DNA of 64,000 nt from an uncultured Pelagibacteraceae bacterium (lineage in GTDB: Bacteria; Pseudomonadota; Alphaproteobacteria; Pelagibacterales; Pelagibacteraceae): positions 37,992 through 101,991 of the forward strand of contig CACMDZ010000004.1 of assembly GCA_902612575.1 (NCBI GenBank), written 5' to 3'. Positions 18,276-26,762 of the stretch are shown here, one piece after another; position 1 is the stretch's first letter; every line of letters begins with the position of its first letter. The position numbers were made by a program, and so were the translations under genes. The notes beneath the pieces were generated by a model that ran no database searches, was not told the origin of the DNA, and saw nothing but the letters and a program-made list of their open reading frames with translations.

Positions 18276-19025
18276 TTAATAAGTTGCTCTGCCACCACTT
18301 AAATCAAATACTGCAGCTGTTGAAAAAGAGTTTTCCTCACTTGATAACCAAGTAACTAAAGATGCCAATTCATCTACTTTTGCAAATTTATTTCTAGGAA
18401 TTTTGGATAACATGTAATTGATATGCTCTTCAGTCATTTGATCAAAAATTCGCGTTTTTGCAGCTGCTGGTGTAACGCAATTTACTGCAATATTTTTTAG
18501 CGCTAATTCTTTTCCTAATGATTTAGTTAATCCAATTACTCCTGCTTTTGATGTACTGTAAGCACTCGCATTAGGATTGCCTTCTTTTCCAGCAATTGAG
18601 GCAATATTTACAATTCTTCCATAATTATTCTTTATCATGTATGGGGTTACCGCTTTACAGCAATAAAATACTGCATTTAGATTTAAGTCTATTACCTTTT
18701 TCCATTCTTCAAGTGGGTAATCAACCACTGTAGTATTTTTTCCTGCAACTCCTGCATTGTTAATAAAAATATCGATTTTTTTATGTGTTTTTTCAATTTC
18801 GGTTAAATTTTTTTCGATACTTTCATAATTTCCAACATCAACAATCTGATATGAGACTTTATCAGAATTAATTTTGCTAATTGCCGTTTTAATCGCTTCT
18901 TCATCTATATCCCAAATTACTACACTTGCTCCAGATTCTATAAACCTTTCAGTTATAGCCAATCCAAAACCTTGAGCTCCTCCTGTTACTATTGCAACTC
19001 TATTTTTTAAATCAAAATTGATCAT
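18276..19025 (-). CDS. SDR-family oxidoreductase (FabG-like)
   Basis: This is a 249-residue classical SDR. It has TGGAQGFG near 15-22, NNAGVAG near 88-94, Ser in VNIASIAG and the YSTSK catalytic pair near 154-158. The C-terminal DLSGGRATY is typical of the branch. It follows tctA by 1 bp and precedes the ROK kinase, so it probably acts on the imported compound or a derivative. FabG-like naming reflects family resemblance only; it is unlikely to be the fatty-acid enzyme because it lies in a transport operon. Confidence 0.85.
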   Translation of the reverse strand: MINFDLKNRVAIVTGGAQGFGLAITERFIESGASVVIWDIDEEAIKTAISKINSDKVSYQIVDVGNYESIEKNLTEIEKTHKKIDIFINNAGVAGKNTTVVDYPLEEWKKVIDLNLNAVFYCCKAVTPYMIKNNYGRIVNIASIAGKEGNPNASAYSTSKAGVIGLTKSLGKELALKNIAVNCVTPAAAKTRIFDQMTEEHINYMLSKIPRNKFAKVDELASLVTWLSSEENSFSTAAVFDLSGGRATY

Positions 19026-19026
19026 A

Positions 19027-20499
19027 TTAATCTTTTTGTTTTTTTGTTCTTAATAAAGGAAAAGCCAACGCAATTAAAGATAAAATAAAAAATGTTAAAG
19101 CTATTGGTCTAGTTAAGAACATGAGCCAATTTCCATCAAATATAACTAAAGACTGTCTTAAAGTTCCCTCAACTAGTTCTCCTAAAATTAAACCTATAAT
19201 TACTGGGACCACTGAAAATCCAAATCTTCTCATAAAAAATCCAAGTACACCAAAGAATAACATAATCCAGACATCAATTATTGACTGGCTTAAAGAATAA
19301 GTTCCACAAACAGATACAGCAAATATCATAGGCCATAAAATTTTGTTAGGAACAAGAGTTATCCTCGCAAATAATTTAGCTCCAAAAAATCCAAATATAA
19401 AAAATAAAACATTTGCTATTAACATGGCTCCAAAAATTCCATATAAAAAGTCTGGCTGTTCTCTAAACAAGTCTGGGCCAGGTCTAACACCATGAATAAT
19501 TAAACCAGTTAATATTACTGCTGTTGTAGCACTTCCAGGAATTCCGAGAGCTAATGTTGGAACCATAGCGCCCCCAGTAGCAGCATTATTGGCAGCTTCT
19601 GCTCCAGCAATTCCTTCTATTGATCCTTTGCCAAATTCTTCTGGTTCTTTAGAAAATCTTTTTGCCTCTGAATAGCCAATTAAGGATGCAACTGTTCCTC
19701 CCTCAGCTGGTAAAACACCAATGAAAGAACCTATTCCACTTGATCTAAGAATTGTTTTCCATGTTTTTTTATAATCATCTAGAGATGGAAGTTTTACAGC
19801 TTTTAGTGCAACTCTTTTGAAAACTTGATCAAGAAGTGTGGACTGGGTTAACATTTCGCTTATAGCAAATAAGCCAACTACTACAGGAATAAATCCAATA
19901 CCAACCGAAAGTTCATTAATTCCATAAGTAAATCTGTCAATTGAAGTCATAAAATCTTTTCCAATAGTAGAAATTAAAATTCCAAACGCACCAGCAATTA
20001 AATTTTTAATTGGACTTCCCTCACCAATTGATGCGAGCATTGTTAAACCAAAAATAGCTAATGCAAAATATTCTGGCTGGCCAAATTCATAGGCAAGTTT
20101 AGCTAATACAGGTGCAAAAAATACCAAAACTATCACACTAAATATTCCACCCACTGTACTTGAAACTGTTGCCATACCTAAAGCTCTTCCTGCTTCTCCT
20201 TTTTGAGCTAAAGGATAACCATCTAGACAAGTGGCTGCTGCGGCTGGAGTTCCAGGAGTATTTATTAAAACAGCAGTGATTGCGCCACCATATGTTCCGG
20301 CGCAATAAATTGACGTTAAAAGAACTATTGCCGACAGAGGGTCCAAAGTCATGGTAAATGGTAAAATTAATGCTCCACCAGTTGTGGGACCTAATCCTGG
20401 TAGAACACCTAAAATTAATCCAAATAAAGTTCCAAAAAGTAAAACAATTAATAACTTGGAACTAAATAAAGGCGCCATCATTAATAAAAGATTTTCCAT
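19027..20499 (-). CDS. tctA: Tripartite tricarboxylate-type transporter, large permease (TctA)
   Basis: This is a 490-residue membrane protein with about eleven helices. The TctA signatures are visible: GVLPGLGPTTGGALILPFT near 32-50, YCAGTYGGAITAVLINTPGTP near 65-85, and GGAMVPTLALGIPGSATTAVIL near 310-331. The usual family length is about 500. It works with TctB and the periplasmic TctC to import carboxylates. It starts 1 bp after the tctB stop. Confidence 0.96.
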   Translation of the reverse strand: MENLLLMMAPLFSSKLLIVLLFGTLFGLILGVLPGLGPTTGGALILPFTMTLDPLSAIVLLTSIYCAGTYGGAITAVLINTPGTPAAAATCLDGYPLAQKGEAGRALGMATVSSTVGGIFSVIVLVFFAPVLAKLAYEFGQPEYFALAIFGLTMLASIGEGSPIKNLIAGAFGILISTIGKDFMTSIDRFTYGINELSVGIGFIPVVVGLFAISEMLTQSTLLDQVFKRVALKAVKLPSLDDYKKTWKTILRSSGIGSFIGVLPAEGGTVASLIGYSEAKRFSKEPEEFGKGSIEGIAGAEAANNAATGGAMVPTLALGIPGSATTAVILTGLIIHGVRPGPDLFREQPDFLYGIFGAMLIANVLFFIFGFFGAKLFARITLVPNKILWPMIFAVSVCGTYSLSQSIIDVWIMLFFGVLGFFMRRFGFSVVPVIIGLILGELVEGTLRQSLVIFDGNWLMFLTRPIALTFFILSLIALAFPLLRTKKQKD

Positions 20500-20500
20500 A

Positions 20501-21007
20501 CTAGTAATAATAAAGGTTTGTAATTATTCCTGGAGGAAATCTAAGACCTAGTATCATTTCGAAAAATATAAAAACTACTAGTGGAAATATAATTCCAACC
20601 AGCAGTAAATAAAAAACTCTCCTTTCACCCCAATTATAAGAAACAAATATAGAAAGTACTGAAATAGCTAAGAAAAAATCTAATGTTTTAGAAATTACTA
20701 CAAATAAAATAAAACTTAAGATTGTTAAAAAAAATGGTTTTGGAAGTTTTTTTTCTTTTTTCCAGGGATTTTTGAATGATAGATAATAAATAATTGTTGT
20801 CAAAAACATTATCAATACTAACAATCCTTTTGGGAAAGTAGCAGGCTGAATACCTCTGTTTAAAATTGGTGGGACCTTATCAAAGGTAAAAGTAGAAATT
20901 AATAATATTGTAGAAAAAAAAATTATTACAAAAAATACTTTAAATTCATCTTTAAAAAAAAAGGGCAAACTTTTGTTTGCCCTTTTTTTATTTTGTACAT
21001 TATTCAT
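20501..21007 (-). CDS. tctB: Tripartite tricarboxylate-type transporter, small permease (TctB)
   Basis: This is a 168-residue protein with four hydrophobic helices, the usual size and position for TctB. The best start is the ATG at 21005-21007. The first 18 or so codons (MNNVQNKKRANKSLPFFFK) are encoded by the terminator-like hairpin at 20956-20989, and no other ATG, GTG or good TTG start lies just downstream of the hairpin. The sequence conservation of TctB proteins is low, so the call rests on topology and on its place between tctC and tctA. Confidence 0.85.
   Translation of the reverse strand: MNNVQNKKRANKSLPFFFKDEFKVFFVIIFFSTILLISTFTFDKVPPILNRGIQPATFPKGLLVLIMFLTTIIYYLSFKNPWKKEKKLPKPFFLTILSFILFVVISKTLDFFLAISVLSIFVSYNWGERRVFYLLLVGIIFPLVVFIFFEMILGLRFPPGIITNLYYY
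20956..20989 (-). terminator. Terminator-like hairpin after tctC, inside the start of tctB
   Basis: The core stem GGGCAAAC (20963-20970) pairs with GTTTGCCC (20975-20982) around a TTTT loop. It is extended by seven A-T pairs, because A-runs and T-runs flank both sides, so it could work in either direction. On the minus strand a run of nine T residues follows the GC stem. It lies about 40 bp after the tctC stop and within the first codons of tctB. Confidence 0.8.
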
Positions 21008-21031
21008 AAAAAAAAATGTACTTTCTTATGA

Positions 21032-22006
21032 CTAATTAATGTAACCCAAAGCTTTAAGTTGAGCAGTCATTTCTGCAAGCATTACTTCCATTTGCTTACC
21101 CCACTCATCAGCTCCAACAACACTAGTTGAGTCAAGTCCGATATCAGTTAAAAAGCTTTGGAAATATTTATGCTCCATTGCTTTTATCATAGCATCTTCC
21201 AATTGTTTCTTTCTATCAGCTGGAACTCCTTTTCTTGTTACAAATCCTCTAACAGTTGATAACACAACTGGTATTCCAAGCTCTGTAGCAGTAGGAACAT
21301 TACTTAATTTTTCCATTCTGTTACTTGCAAGAACAACTGAAACACATAATGTTCCATCTTCAATTTCAGTAACTGCTTCACCTAAGTTTAAAACACCTAC
21401 ATCAATATCTCCTTTGATAAGGTTAGTTTTAATTGGACCAACACCTTTATAAGGAACAATTGTTGGGTCTGTTAATTTTCCTTTTTTTGTAAAAGCAATC
21501 GCGCTTACATCATCAATACCACCAACATGAGTAGTACCATATTTTAATGATTTTGATTTTTGAGCGCTAATAAATTTTTTAGCATCTTTAATATCATTTT
21601 TACAATTTACGACAAATAACTGAGGATCATCAGTTCCTCTAGCAAGTGGTTGCATATCACTTAGTTTAACTTTTGTTTTTCCTAATGCCATAGAAACAGC
21701 ATGTCCTGTTGTCCAAGTTAAAGTATGTTGACCGTCTGCTGGTAAAGTCATCATGTAATCCATAGATGCAGCTCCACCACCACCTTTTTTGTTAACTAAT
21801 TGCATATCTTGTTTTAGATACCTTCTAGTTCTTAACAACATCATTCTAGTAGTTACGTCAGTACCACCACCAAAACCAGCGTGTGTAATAGCTTGAATTG
21901 GGTGACCATCTGCTTTTGCAGAAGTAATCATAAGTGGAAGTGCAACAACAAAAAATTCAGTTACCAAAAATGCGGCAGCTAAAAATAATTTAAAACTTTT
22001 TTTCAT
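21032..22006 (-). CDS. tctC: Tripartite tricarboxylate-type transporter substrate-binding protein (TctC/Bug family)
   Basis: This 324-residue periplasmic protein has a signal peptide that ends near AKADG at about 30-34. Bug-family features are THAGFGGGTDVTTRMM near 41-56, where the usual PxxPGGxxD motif is changed to AGFGGGTD, VNKKGGGGAASMDYM near 77-91, and VVPYKGVGP near 188-196. The start has the strong AGAGGGAAATA Shine-Dalgarno sequence. It is divergent from the PdxA-like gene across 72 bp and is the first gene of the operon. The substrate is presumably a carboxylate related to the neighbouring sugar-acid enzymes. Confidence 0.93.
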   Translation of the reverse strand: MKKSFKLFLAAAFLVTEFFVVALPLMITSAKADGHPIQAITHAGFGGGTDVTTRMMLLRTRRYLKQDMQLVNKKGGGGAASMDYMMTLPADGQHTLTWTTGHAVSMALGKTKVKLSDMQPLARGTDDPQLFVVNCKNDIKDAKKFISAQKSKSLKYGTTHVGGIDDVSAIAFTKKGKLTDPTIVPYKGVGPIKTNLIKGDIDVGVLNLGEAVTEIEDGTLCVSVVLASNRMEKLSNVPTATELGIPVVLSTVRGFVTRKGVPADRKKQLEDAMIKAMEHKYFQSFLTDIGLDSTSVVGADEWGKQMEVMLAEMTAQLKALGYIN

Positions 22007-22078
22007 TATTTCCCTCTTTTTTAGTTAATTTATATTTAAATATATAAACATAATCTGATACATAGCGTAAAGTAAAAA

Positions 22079-23077
22079 ATGGCTCAAAATAAAATTAACA
22101 TAGCAGTTCTTCTAGGGGATCCTTCTGGTATAGGCCCCGAATTGGTCTCAAAACTATTATCTGATGAAATCACAAACAAGGCTAATATAATTATCATAGG
22201 TGAAAAAAATATTTTAGAAAGTGGAAATAAAATTTCAGGTATAAATCATAATTTAAATTTTGTTGAAAATTTTGATAGTATTGATTTTGCAAAAGATAAT
22301 AAATTTTTTCTAGATATCTCTGAAGGTAAAAATTATAATTATAAATTATCTGAGTGCTCTAAAGAGGCAGGAGAAAGTGTTTTAGCTTCTTTGAATTTAG
22401 CTTTAGATCTTGCTAAGGAAAATAAAATTCATGCAATAAACTTTGGACCATTTAACAAAACAAGCCTTAAACTTGGAGGAAATAAATATTCTGATGAATT
22501 ACATTTAATGGCTGAAAAGTTAGAGGTTAAAAATTTTTTTTGTGAGTTTAATGTTATTGATAATTTTTGGACTGCAAGGGTATCATCTCATATTCCAATA
22601 AAAGAAGTACCAGAACATGTAAAAAAGGAAAAAATTATTAAGCCAATTAAGCTTATAAATGAAACTATGAAGTTAAATGGTATTAAAAATCCAAGAGTAG
22701 CAGTTCAAGCATTAAATCCTCATGCTGAATTTGGAACAGAAGAAAAAGAAGAAATTATACCTGCAATAGAGGAGGCAAAAAAACTAGGTATTGATGCTGA
22801 TGGACCTTTGCCATGTGATACTTCTTTTATTACTGCTTATAAAAATGGAAATCATGATTGTATTGTTGGTATGTATCATGATGCTTTGCAATCAGGTTTA
22901 AAAGCATTTGGATTTGATAGAGGAGTAACTGTACAAGGAGGTTTGCCAGTCCCTATAACCACTCCTGCCCATGGTACAGCTTTTGATATTGCTGGTAAAA
23001 ATAAAGCAAATTTAGAACCAACTTTGAATTCGTTTAAAATTGCACTTACAATGGCTGAAAATAAAAATAGATTATGA
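22079..23077 (+). CDS. PdxA-family dehydrogenase (PdxA2-like)
   Basis: This 332-residue protein has the PdxA N-terminus LLGDPSGIGPELVSK (11-25). It also has the SSHIPIKEVPEHV segment near 177-189, the metal-site YHDALQSGLKAFGF, and PAHGTAFDIAGK near 305-316. The family oxidises 4-phosphohydroxy-threonine in pyridoxal synthesis. A paralogous group, PdxA2, acts on 4-phospho-D-threonate or D-erythronate and often sits beside TctABC-type transporters. The location next to tctC and a sugar-acid dehydratase favours the paralogous catabolic role. No DUF1537 kinase is present in the window, so the source of a phosphorylated substrate is open. Confidence 0.82.
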   Translation: MAQNKINIAVLLGDPSGIGPELVSKLLSDEITNKANIIIIGEKNILESGNKISGINHNLNFVENFDSIDFAKDNKFFLDISEGKNYNYKLSECSKEAGESVLASLNLALDLAKENKIHAINFGPFNKTSLKLGGNKYSDELHLMAEKLEVKNFFCEFNVIDNFWTARVSSHIPIKEVPEHVKKEKIIKPIKLINETMKLNGIKNPRVAVQALNPHAEFGTEEKEEIIPAIEEAKKLGIDADGPLPCDTSFITAYKNGNHDCIVGMYHDALQSGLKAFGFDRGVTVQGGLPVPITTPAHGTAFDIAGKNKANLEPTLNSFKIALTMAENKNRL

Positions 23078-23098
23078 AATTAAAAAATTTAAAAAAAA

Positions 23099-24274
23099 AT
23101 GACAAAGATTAAAAGCATAAGAACAAAAGTTTATCAATGGAATGGCAAAACTGTTCCACCACAAAATAATTTTTGTACAAATGCTTCTGACCTTTTATTT
23201 GAAAAATCTGATGCAATGGGATCTTTTAGATTTCATGAATGGTTGATATGTGAAGTTGAAACAGACGATGGAATTATTGGAATTGGAAATGCAGCGCTTG
23301 CTCCACAATTAGTAAAAAAAACCATTGATACTTATTTAACTCCTTTAGTTATTGGTGAGGACCCTTTTGATTATGCTTATATTTGGGAAAAAATGTACAG
23401 AAGAACTCATGCATGGGGAAGAAGAGGATTAGGAATGGTCGCTATTTCAGCAATTGATATTGCTCTGTGGGATATAATGGGAAAAATTACAAATAAACCA
23501 GTTTTCAAATTATTAGGTGGAAGAACTAAAGAAAAAATTCCAGTTTATGCCTCAAAACTTTATAGCCAACCAATAAAAGAACTACAAAAAGAAGCTGAAA
23601 GTTACGTTAATCAAGGTTTTAAAATGTTTAAAATGAGATTTGGATGGGGACCAAAAGATGGACCTGATGGAATGAAGAAAAATTTGGAACTAGCAGAGGC
23701 TGTTAGAGAAGTGATTGGCTATGACACAGACCTTATGATGGAATGTTATATGGGATGGAATTTAGACTACTCTAAAAGAATGATTCCTAAATTAGTAAAA
23801 TTTAATCCTAGATGGTTAGAGGAGCCTGTGATAGCAGACGATATTCATGGTTATGCGGAGCTAAATAATATGAACGCTATTCCAATTTCTGGTGGAGAGC
23901 ATGAATTCAACTTATTTGGATTTAAACAACTATTAGACTTAAAAGCAGTTAGTTATATTCAATATGATAATAATAGGGTTGGTGGTTTCACTATTGCAAA
24001 TAAAATAAATGCGTTAGCTGAAGCTTATCAAGTTCCAGTCATTCCACATGCTGGGCAAATGCATAATTATCATTTAACAATGTCTAACTTTAATTGTCCT
24101 ATATCCGAATTTTTTCCTGTACACGATGTAGAAATTGGTAATGAGCTATTTTACTATATTTTTGAAGGTGACCCAGCTCCTGAAAACGGATTTATTAACT
24201 TGGACGACAATAAACCTGGCCTAGGTTTAACTACAACTGATAAATTTAAATCAGATTTCAAAATAATCGAATAA
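23099..24274 (+). CDS. Enolase-superfamily dehydratase, L-rhamnonate dehydratase-like subgroup
   Basis: This 391-residue protein has the N-terminal capping domain, [10 protein letters not shown] near 118-127 and [14 protein letters not shown]. The RhmD-like barrel motifs follow: [15 protein letters not shown] near 179-193, metal-site acids in MMECYMGW and [14 protein letters not shown] near 262-269, and [11 protein letters not shown] with the catalytic His near 315-325. The spacing and the GP(K/H)DG motif point to the RhmD subgroup. A C-6 or C-5 aldonate other than rhamnonate is possible. It follows the PdxA-like gene by 21 bp and ends exactly where the convergent ribokinase ends. Confidence 0.84.
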   Translation: MTKIKSIRTKVYQWNGKTVPPQNNFCTNASDLLFEKSDAMGSFRFHEWLICEVETDDGIIGIGNAALAPQLVKKTIDTYLTPLVIGEDPFDYAYIWEKMYRRTHAWGRRGLGMVAISAIDIALWDIMGKITNKPVFKLLGGRTKEKIPVYASKLYSQPIKELQKEAESYVNQGFKMFKMRFGWGPKDGPDGMKKNLELAEAVREVIGYDTDLMMECYMGWNLDYSKRMIPKLVKFNPRWLEEPVIADDIHGYAELNNMNAIPISGGEHEFNLFGFKQLLDLKAVSYIQYDNNRVGGFTIANKINALAEAYQVPVIPHAGQMHNYHLTMSNFNCPISEFFPVHDVEIGNELFYYIFEGDPAPENGFINLDDNKPGLGLTTTDKFKSDFKIIE

Positions 24275-25189
24275 CTAATAATTTTCTACTTCATTAATAC
24301 TGGGCATTGAATTTGCTGCGCCTGCTTTTGTTGTGGAAATTGCAGCTACTTTATTTGAAAATTCTAAAGCATCTTTGATTTTTAAATTATTGGATAAAGC
24401 ATAAGCAAATGCTCCATTAAAAGCATCACCTGCTCCCGTTGTATCTATAACTTTATCCTTTAAACTATAAACATCTATAAAAAAACTTTCATCAGAATTT
24501 GCAAAGTAAAGACCTTTTGGGCCTAATGTTATGACTATATTTTTTACTCCTTTTGTTAAAAAAGTTTTTGCAGCTACTTCAATTTCTGTTTTACTTTCAA
24601 CCTTTTTGCCTAAATAAAAACTTGCTTCAGTTTCATTAGGAGTAAAATAATCAATACATTTAAAATCACTTTCTTTAATATCTGATGCAGGAGCTGGATT
24701 AAAAATAGTAATAGACCCTGTCTCTTTTGCTCTATTTAGTGCATAACTAGTTACTTCATTAGGTGTTTCAAGTTGTGTTAAAAAAATTTCTGATTTTTTT
24801 ATAAAATCAATATTGTTATCAATATCTTCATTAGATATCGACCCAGCTGCTCCTGGTACAATATTGATTGCATTATCCCCTGTTTTTTCATTTATCATTA
24901 TGCCCGCAACACCAGTTGACTGATTTGGGTCTTGGATTATTGAGCCTGTATTAATTCCAGCTTCTTCATAAAGTTCTAGAGCCATCTTTGCATTTTGATC
25001 TTTTCCTATTTTAGTGATAAAATTTACGTTTCCACCAAGTCTTGCAGCAGCAATCGCTTGATTAGACCCTTTGCCGCCTGGTCCAATTATATGATTTTTA
25101 CCTAAAACTGTTTCTCCTTTAACAGGAATTTTTTCAGCAAAGAAACATAAGTCAGCTACGAATACTCCAAAAATGCATATAGAGTTCAT
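24275..25189 (-). CDS. rbsK: Ribokinase (PfkB family)
   Basis: This 304-residue kinase has the PfkB motif GPGGKGSNQAIAAARLGG near 36-53 and the anion-hole and catalytic-base motif DTTGAGDAFNGAF near 248-260. It has the expected length for ribokinase. It would phosphorylate D-ribose or a related pentose. The start overlaps the stop of the FucU-type mutarotase gene (TAATG). It is the last gene of a long minus-strand operon that begins near iolD. Confidence 0.9.
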   Translation of the reverse strand: MNSICIFGVFVADLCFFAEKIPVKGETVLGKNHIIGPGGKGSNQAIAAARLGGNVNFITKIGKDQNAKMALELYEEAGINTGSIIQDPNQSTGVAGIMINEKTGDNAINIVPGAAGSISNEDIDNNIDFIKKSEIFLTQLETPNEVTSYALNRAKETGSITIFNPAPASDIKESDFKCIDYFTPNETEASFYLGKKVESKTEIEVAAKTFLTKGVKNIVITLGPKGLYFANSDESFFIDVYSLKDKVIDTTGAGDAFNGAFAYALSNNLKIKDALEFSNKVAAISTTKAGAANSMPSINEVENY

Positions 25190-25653
25190 TATTTATCAAG
25201 AACCCAAACGCTACCATCTGGTTTAATTACTCCTTTTGTTAGTATAAAACATCCATAAGGTCTTGTTTCAGAAGTAGATACGATTAATTGAGATTTCTTT
25301 GCTACTTTATAAAATTCTTGTCTCTCAATTGAGCCTACTTTCCAATTTTCTCCAGAAGTTTCTCTCACAGCTTTTATAAAATCTTTGTGACACTCTGTTA
25401 ATTCATCTGGTTTATTATCAACTTGCATTCTCTCTGCAGCAGAGTCAATAAAACTATCTAATGGAAAAACTGAAAGAATAGCTTTTGCAGCTTCATAGAT
25501 ATTAACACCATCTAATCTAATTACTTTATTATTTAAAGAATGAGAATAAGCAGGAAAATTTGCATCTGTTAACACTAATTTATCACCATGTCCCATGGCT
25601 CTTAAATGATATAATAGTTTAGGATTTAAAATTGGATTAATATTAATTAGCAT
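25189..25653 (-). CDS. RbsD/FucU-family sugar mutarotase, FucU type
   Basis: This is a 154-residue cytosolic protein. It has the segment LRAMGHGDKLVLTDANFPA (17-35), with the catalytic His of the family, and the C-terminal RPYGCFILTKGVI, both typical of the FucU branch rather than RbsD. FucU interconverts L-fucose anomers and can also act on ribose; RbsD-type proteins interconvert ribopyranose and ribofuranose. Here it is paired with ribokinase and a ribose-class transporter, so either sugar is possible. A hairpin at 25677-25705 separates it from the binding-protein gene. Confidence 0.87.
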   Translation of the reverse strand: MLININPILNPKLLYHLRAMGHGDKLVLTDANFPAYSHSLNNKVIRLDGVNIYEAAKAILSVFPLDSFIDSAAERMQVDNKPDELTECHKDFIKAVRETSGENWKVGSIERQEFYKVAKKSQLIVSTSETRPYGCFILTKGVIKPDGSVWVLDK

Positions 25654-25676
25654 TAGAATACTATATTACATAAAAA

Positions 25677-25705
25677 AAAAGGGTGAAATAAAATTCCACC
25701 CTTTT
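25677..25705 (-). terminator. Terminator-like hairpin after the ribose-type binding-protein gene
   Basis: The core GGGTG (25681-25685) pairs with CACCC (25697-25701), extended by four A-T pairs on the outer side. On the minus strand the stem is followed by a run of T residues (nine in all). It lies about 20 bp after the binding-protein stop and 24 bp before the FucU start. Confidence 0.75.
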
Positions 25706-25725
25706 AATTTTGTTTTTTCTAAAGA

Positions 25726-26658
25726 TTATTTAAAATCGTTAGCGTTTTCTTTAGTTACTAATTGTGTTCCTGTATCAATATTAGGATCAATACTTCCACC
25801 ATTAGCTAACTCAAGAGCATATTTAACTCCATATGCACCCATGTTGTATGAGAACTGAGCTATTGTTGCAGTCATCTCTCCTTTTAAGATACTTGTAGCA
25901 GCATCAGGAGTAGCATCAAAACCAACAACGATTACATCATTCATATCAGCATCCTTAAGAGCTTGCATTGCACCTAAACCCATATTGTCGTTAGAAGCAA
26001 ATATTGCTTTGATGTTAGGATTTTTCAAAATGATTGACTCAGTAACAGATCTACCTTTTGCAGTATCCCATTCAGCAGTTTGAGTTGCAACAAGATTTAA
26101 ACCACAATTTTTAAATCCTTTAATTGCACCATCTCTTCTTAATAATGCAGTTGATTGAGACTCAATTCCTGTAAGAATTGCAACATCTGAACCTTTTGGA
26201 GTTTTATCACAAATAAATTTTGCTGCTAATTCTGCACCATTCATATTATTTGTTCCAATAAAAGTAACACCTTCGTTTATTCCTTTTGTATCAACAAATA
26301 CAACTGGAACTCCGCTCTTAATAGCATCGTCTACTATTGGTGCAAACGCATTTGGATCTCCTGGCGCAAGAGCTAGAGCATCAACACCTTTTGCAAGTTG
26401 GTCTTCAACTTGGTTAATCTGCGCTTGAACATCTCCCTCTTGTGGAGGTGCGATTAGAATTAGTTTAACTCCTAATTTTTTAGCCTCTTCTTCAGCACCT
26501 TTTGTAACAGAAGCCCAGAATGGATTTCCAGATCCAGGTCCTTTAATACTGAATAAGATTTTTTTACCATGACCATCAGCAAAAGAAGCTGAACCCATGC
26601 TAACTAATAAAAAAACTGCTGAAAAGAAAACAACAATTTTTCTTTTTATATCTCTCAT
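25726..26658 (-). CDS. Ribose-class ABC transporter substrate-binding protein (RbsB type)
   Basis: This 310-residue periplasmic protein has a signal peptide that ends near SFADGHGK (about 25-32). It then has the family start ILFSIKGPGSGNPFWASVTKG and the binding segments GVDALALAPGDPNAF and VGFDATPDAATS. This is the CUT2 (ribose, xylose, inositol) binding-protein family. The start has a strong AAAGGGGTAAATATATG leader. It lies third in the transporter block, after the ATPase and permease, with 104 bp upstream that could hold its own promoter. Ribose is suggested by ribokinase downstream and inositol by iolD upstream; sequence alone does not decide. Confidence 0.9.
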   Translation of the reverse strand: MRDIKRKIVVFFSAVFLLVSMGSASFADGHGKKILFSIKGPGSGNPFWASVTKGAEEEAKKLGVKLILIAPPQEGDVQAQINQVEDQLAKGVDALALAPGDPNAFAPIVDDAIKSGVPVVFVDTKGINEGVTFIGTNNMNGAELAAKFICDKTPKGSDVAILTGIESQSTALLRRDGAIKGFKNCGLNLVATQTAEWDTAKGRSVTESIILKNPNIKAIFASNDNMGLGAMQALKDADMNDVIVVGFDATPDAATSILKGEMTATIAQFSYNMGAYGVKYALELANGGSIDPNIDTGTQLVTKENANDFK

Positions 26659-26713
26659 ATATTTACCCCTTTAATAATTATTAAAAATTAATTTAATAAA
26701 ATTTTTAAAAAGA

Positions 26714-26757
26714 ATTCAACTGTTACAAAGGTAACTATTTTTTGATTCAACTTTTAC
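26714..26757. repeat. Direct repeat in the rbsC-rbsB gap
   Basis: ATTCAACTGTTAC (26714-26726) recurs as ATTCAACTTTTAC (26745-26757), 12 of 13 identical, with a start-to-start spacing of 31 bp, about three helical turns. The first copy also overlaps a short inverted repeat GTTAC-AAAG-GTAAC (26722-26735). The region lies upstream of the binding-protein gene, so it could be an operator or part of a promoter. In such A/T-rich DNA chance is a real alternative. Confidence 0.3.
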
Positions 26758-26762
26758 GTGAT

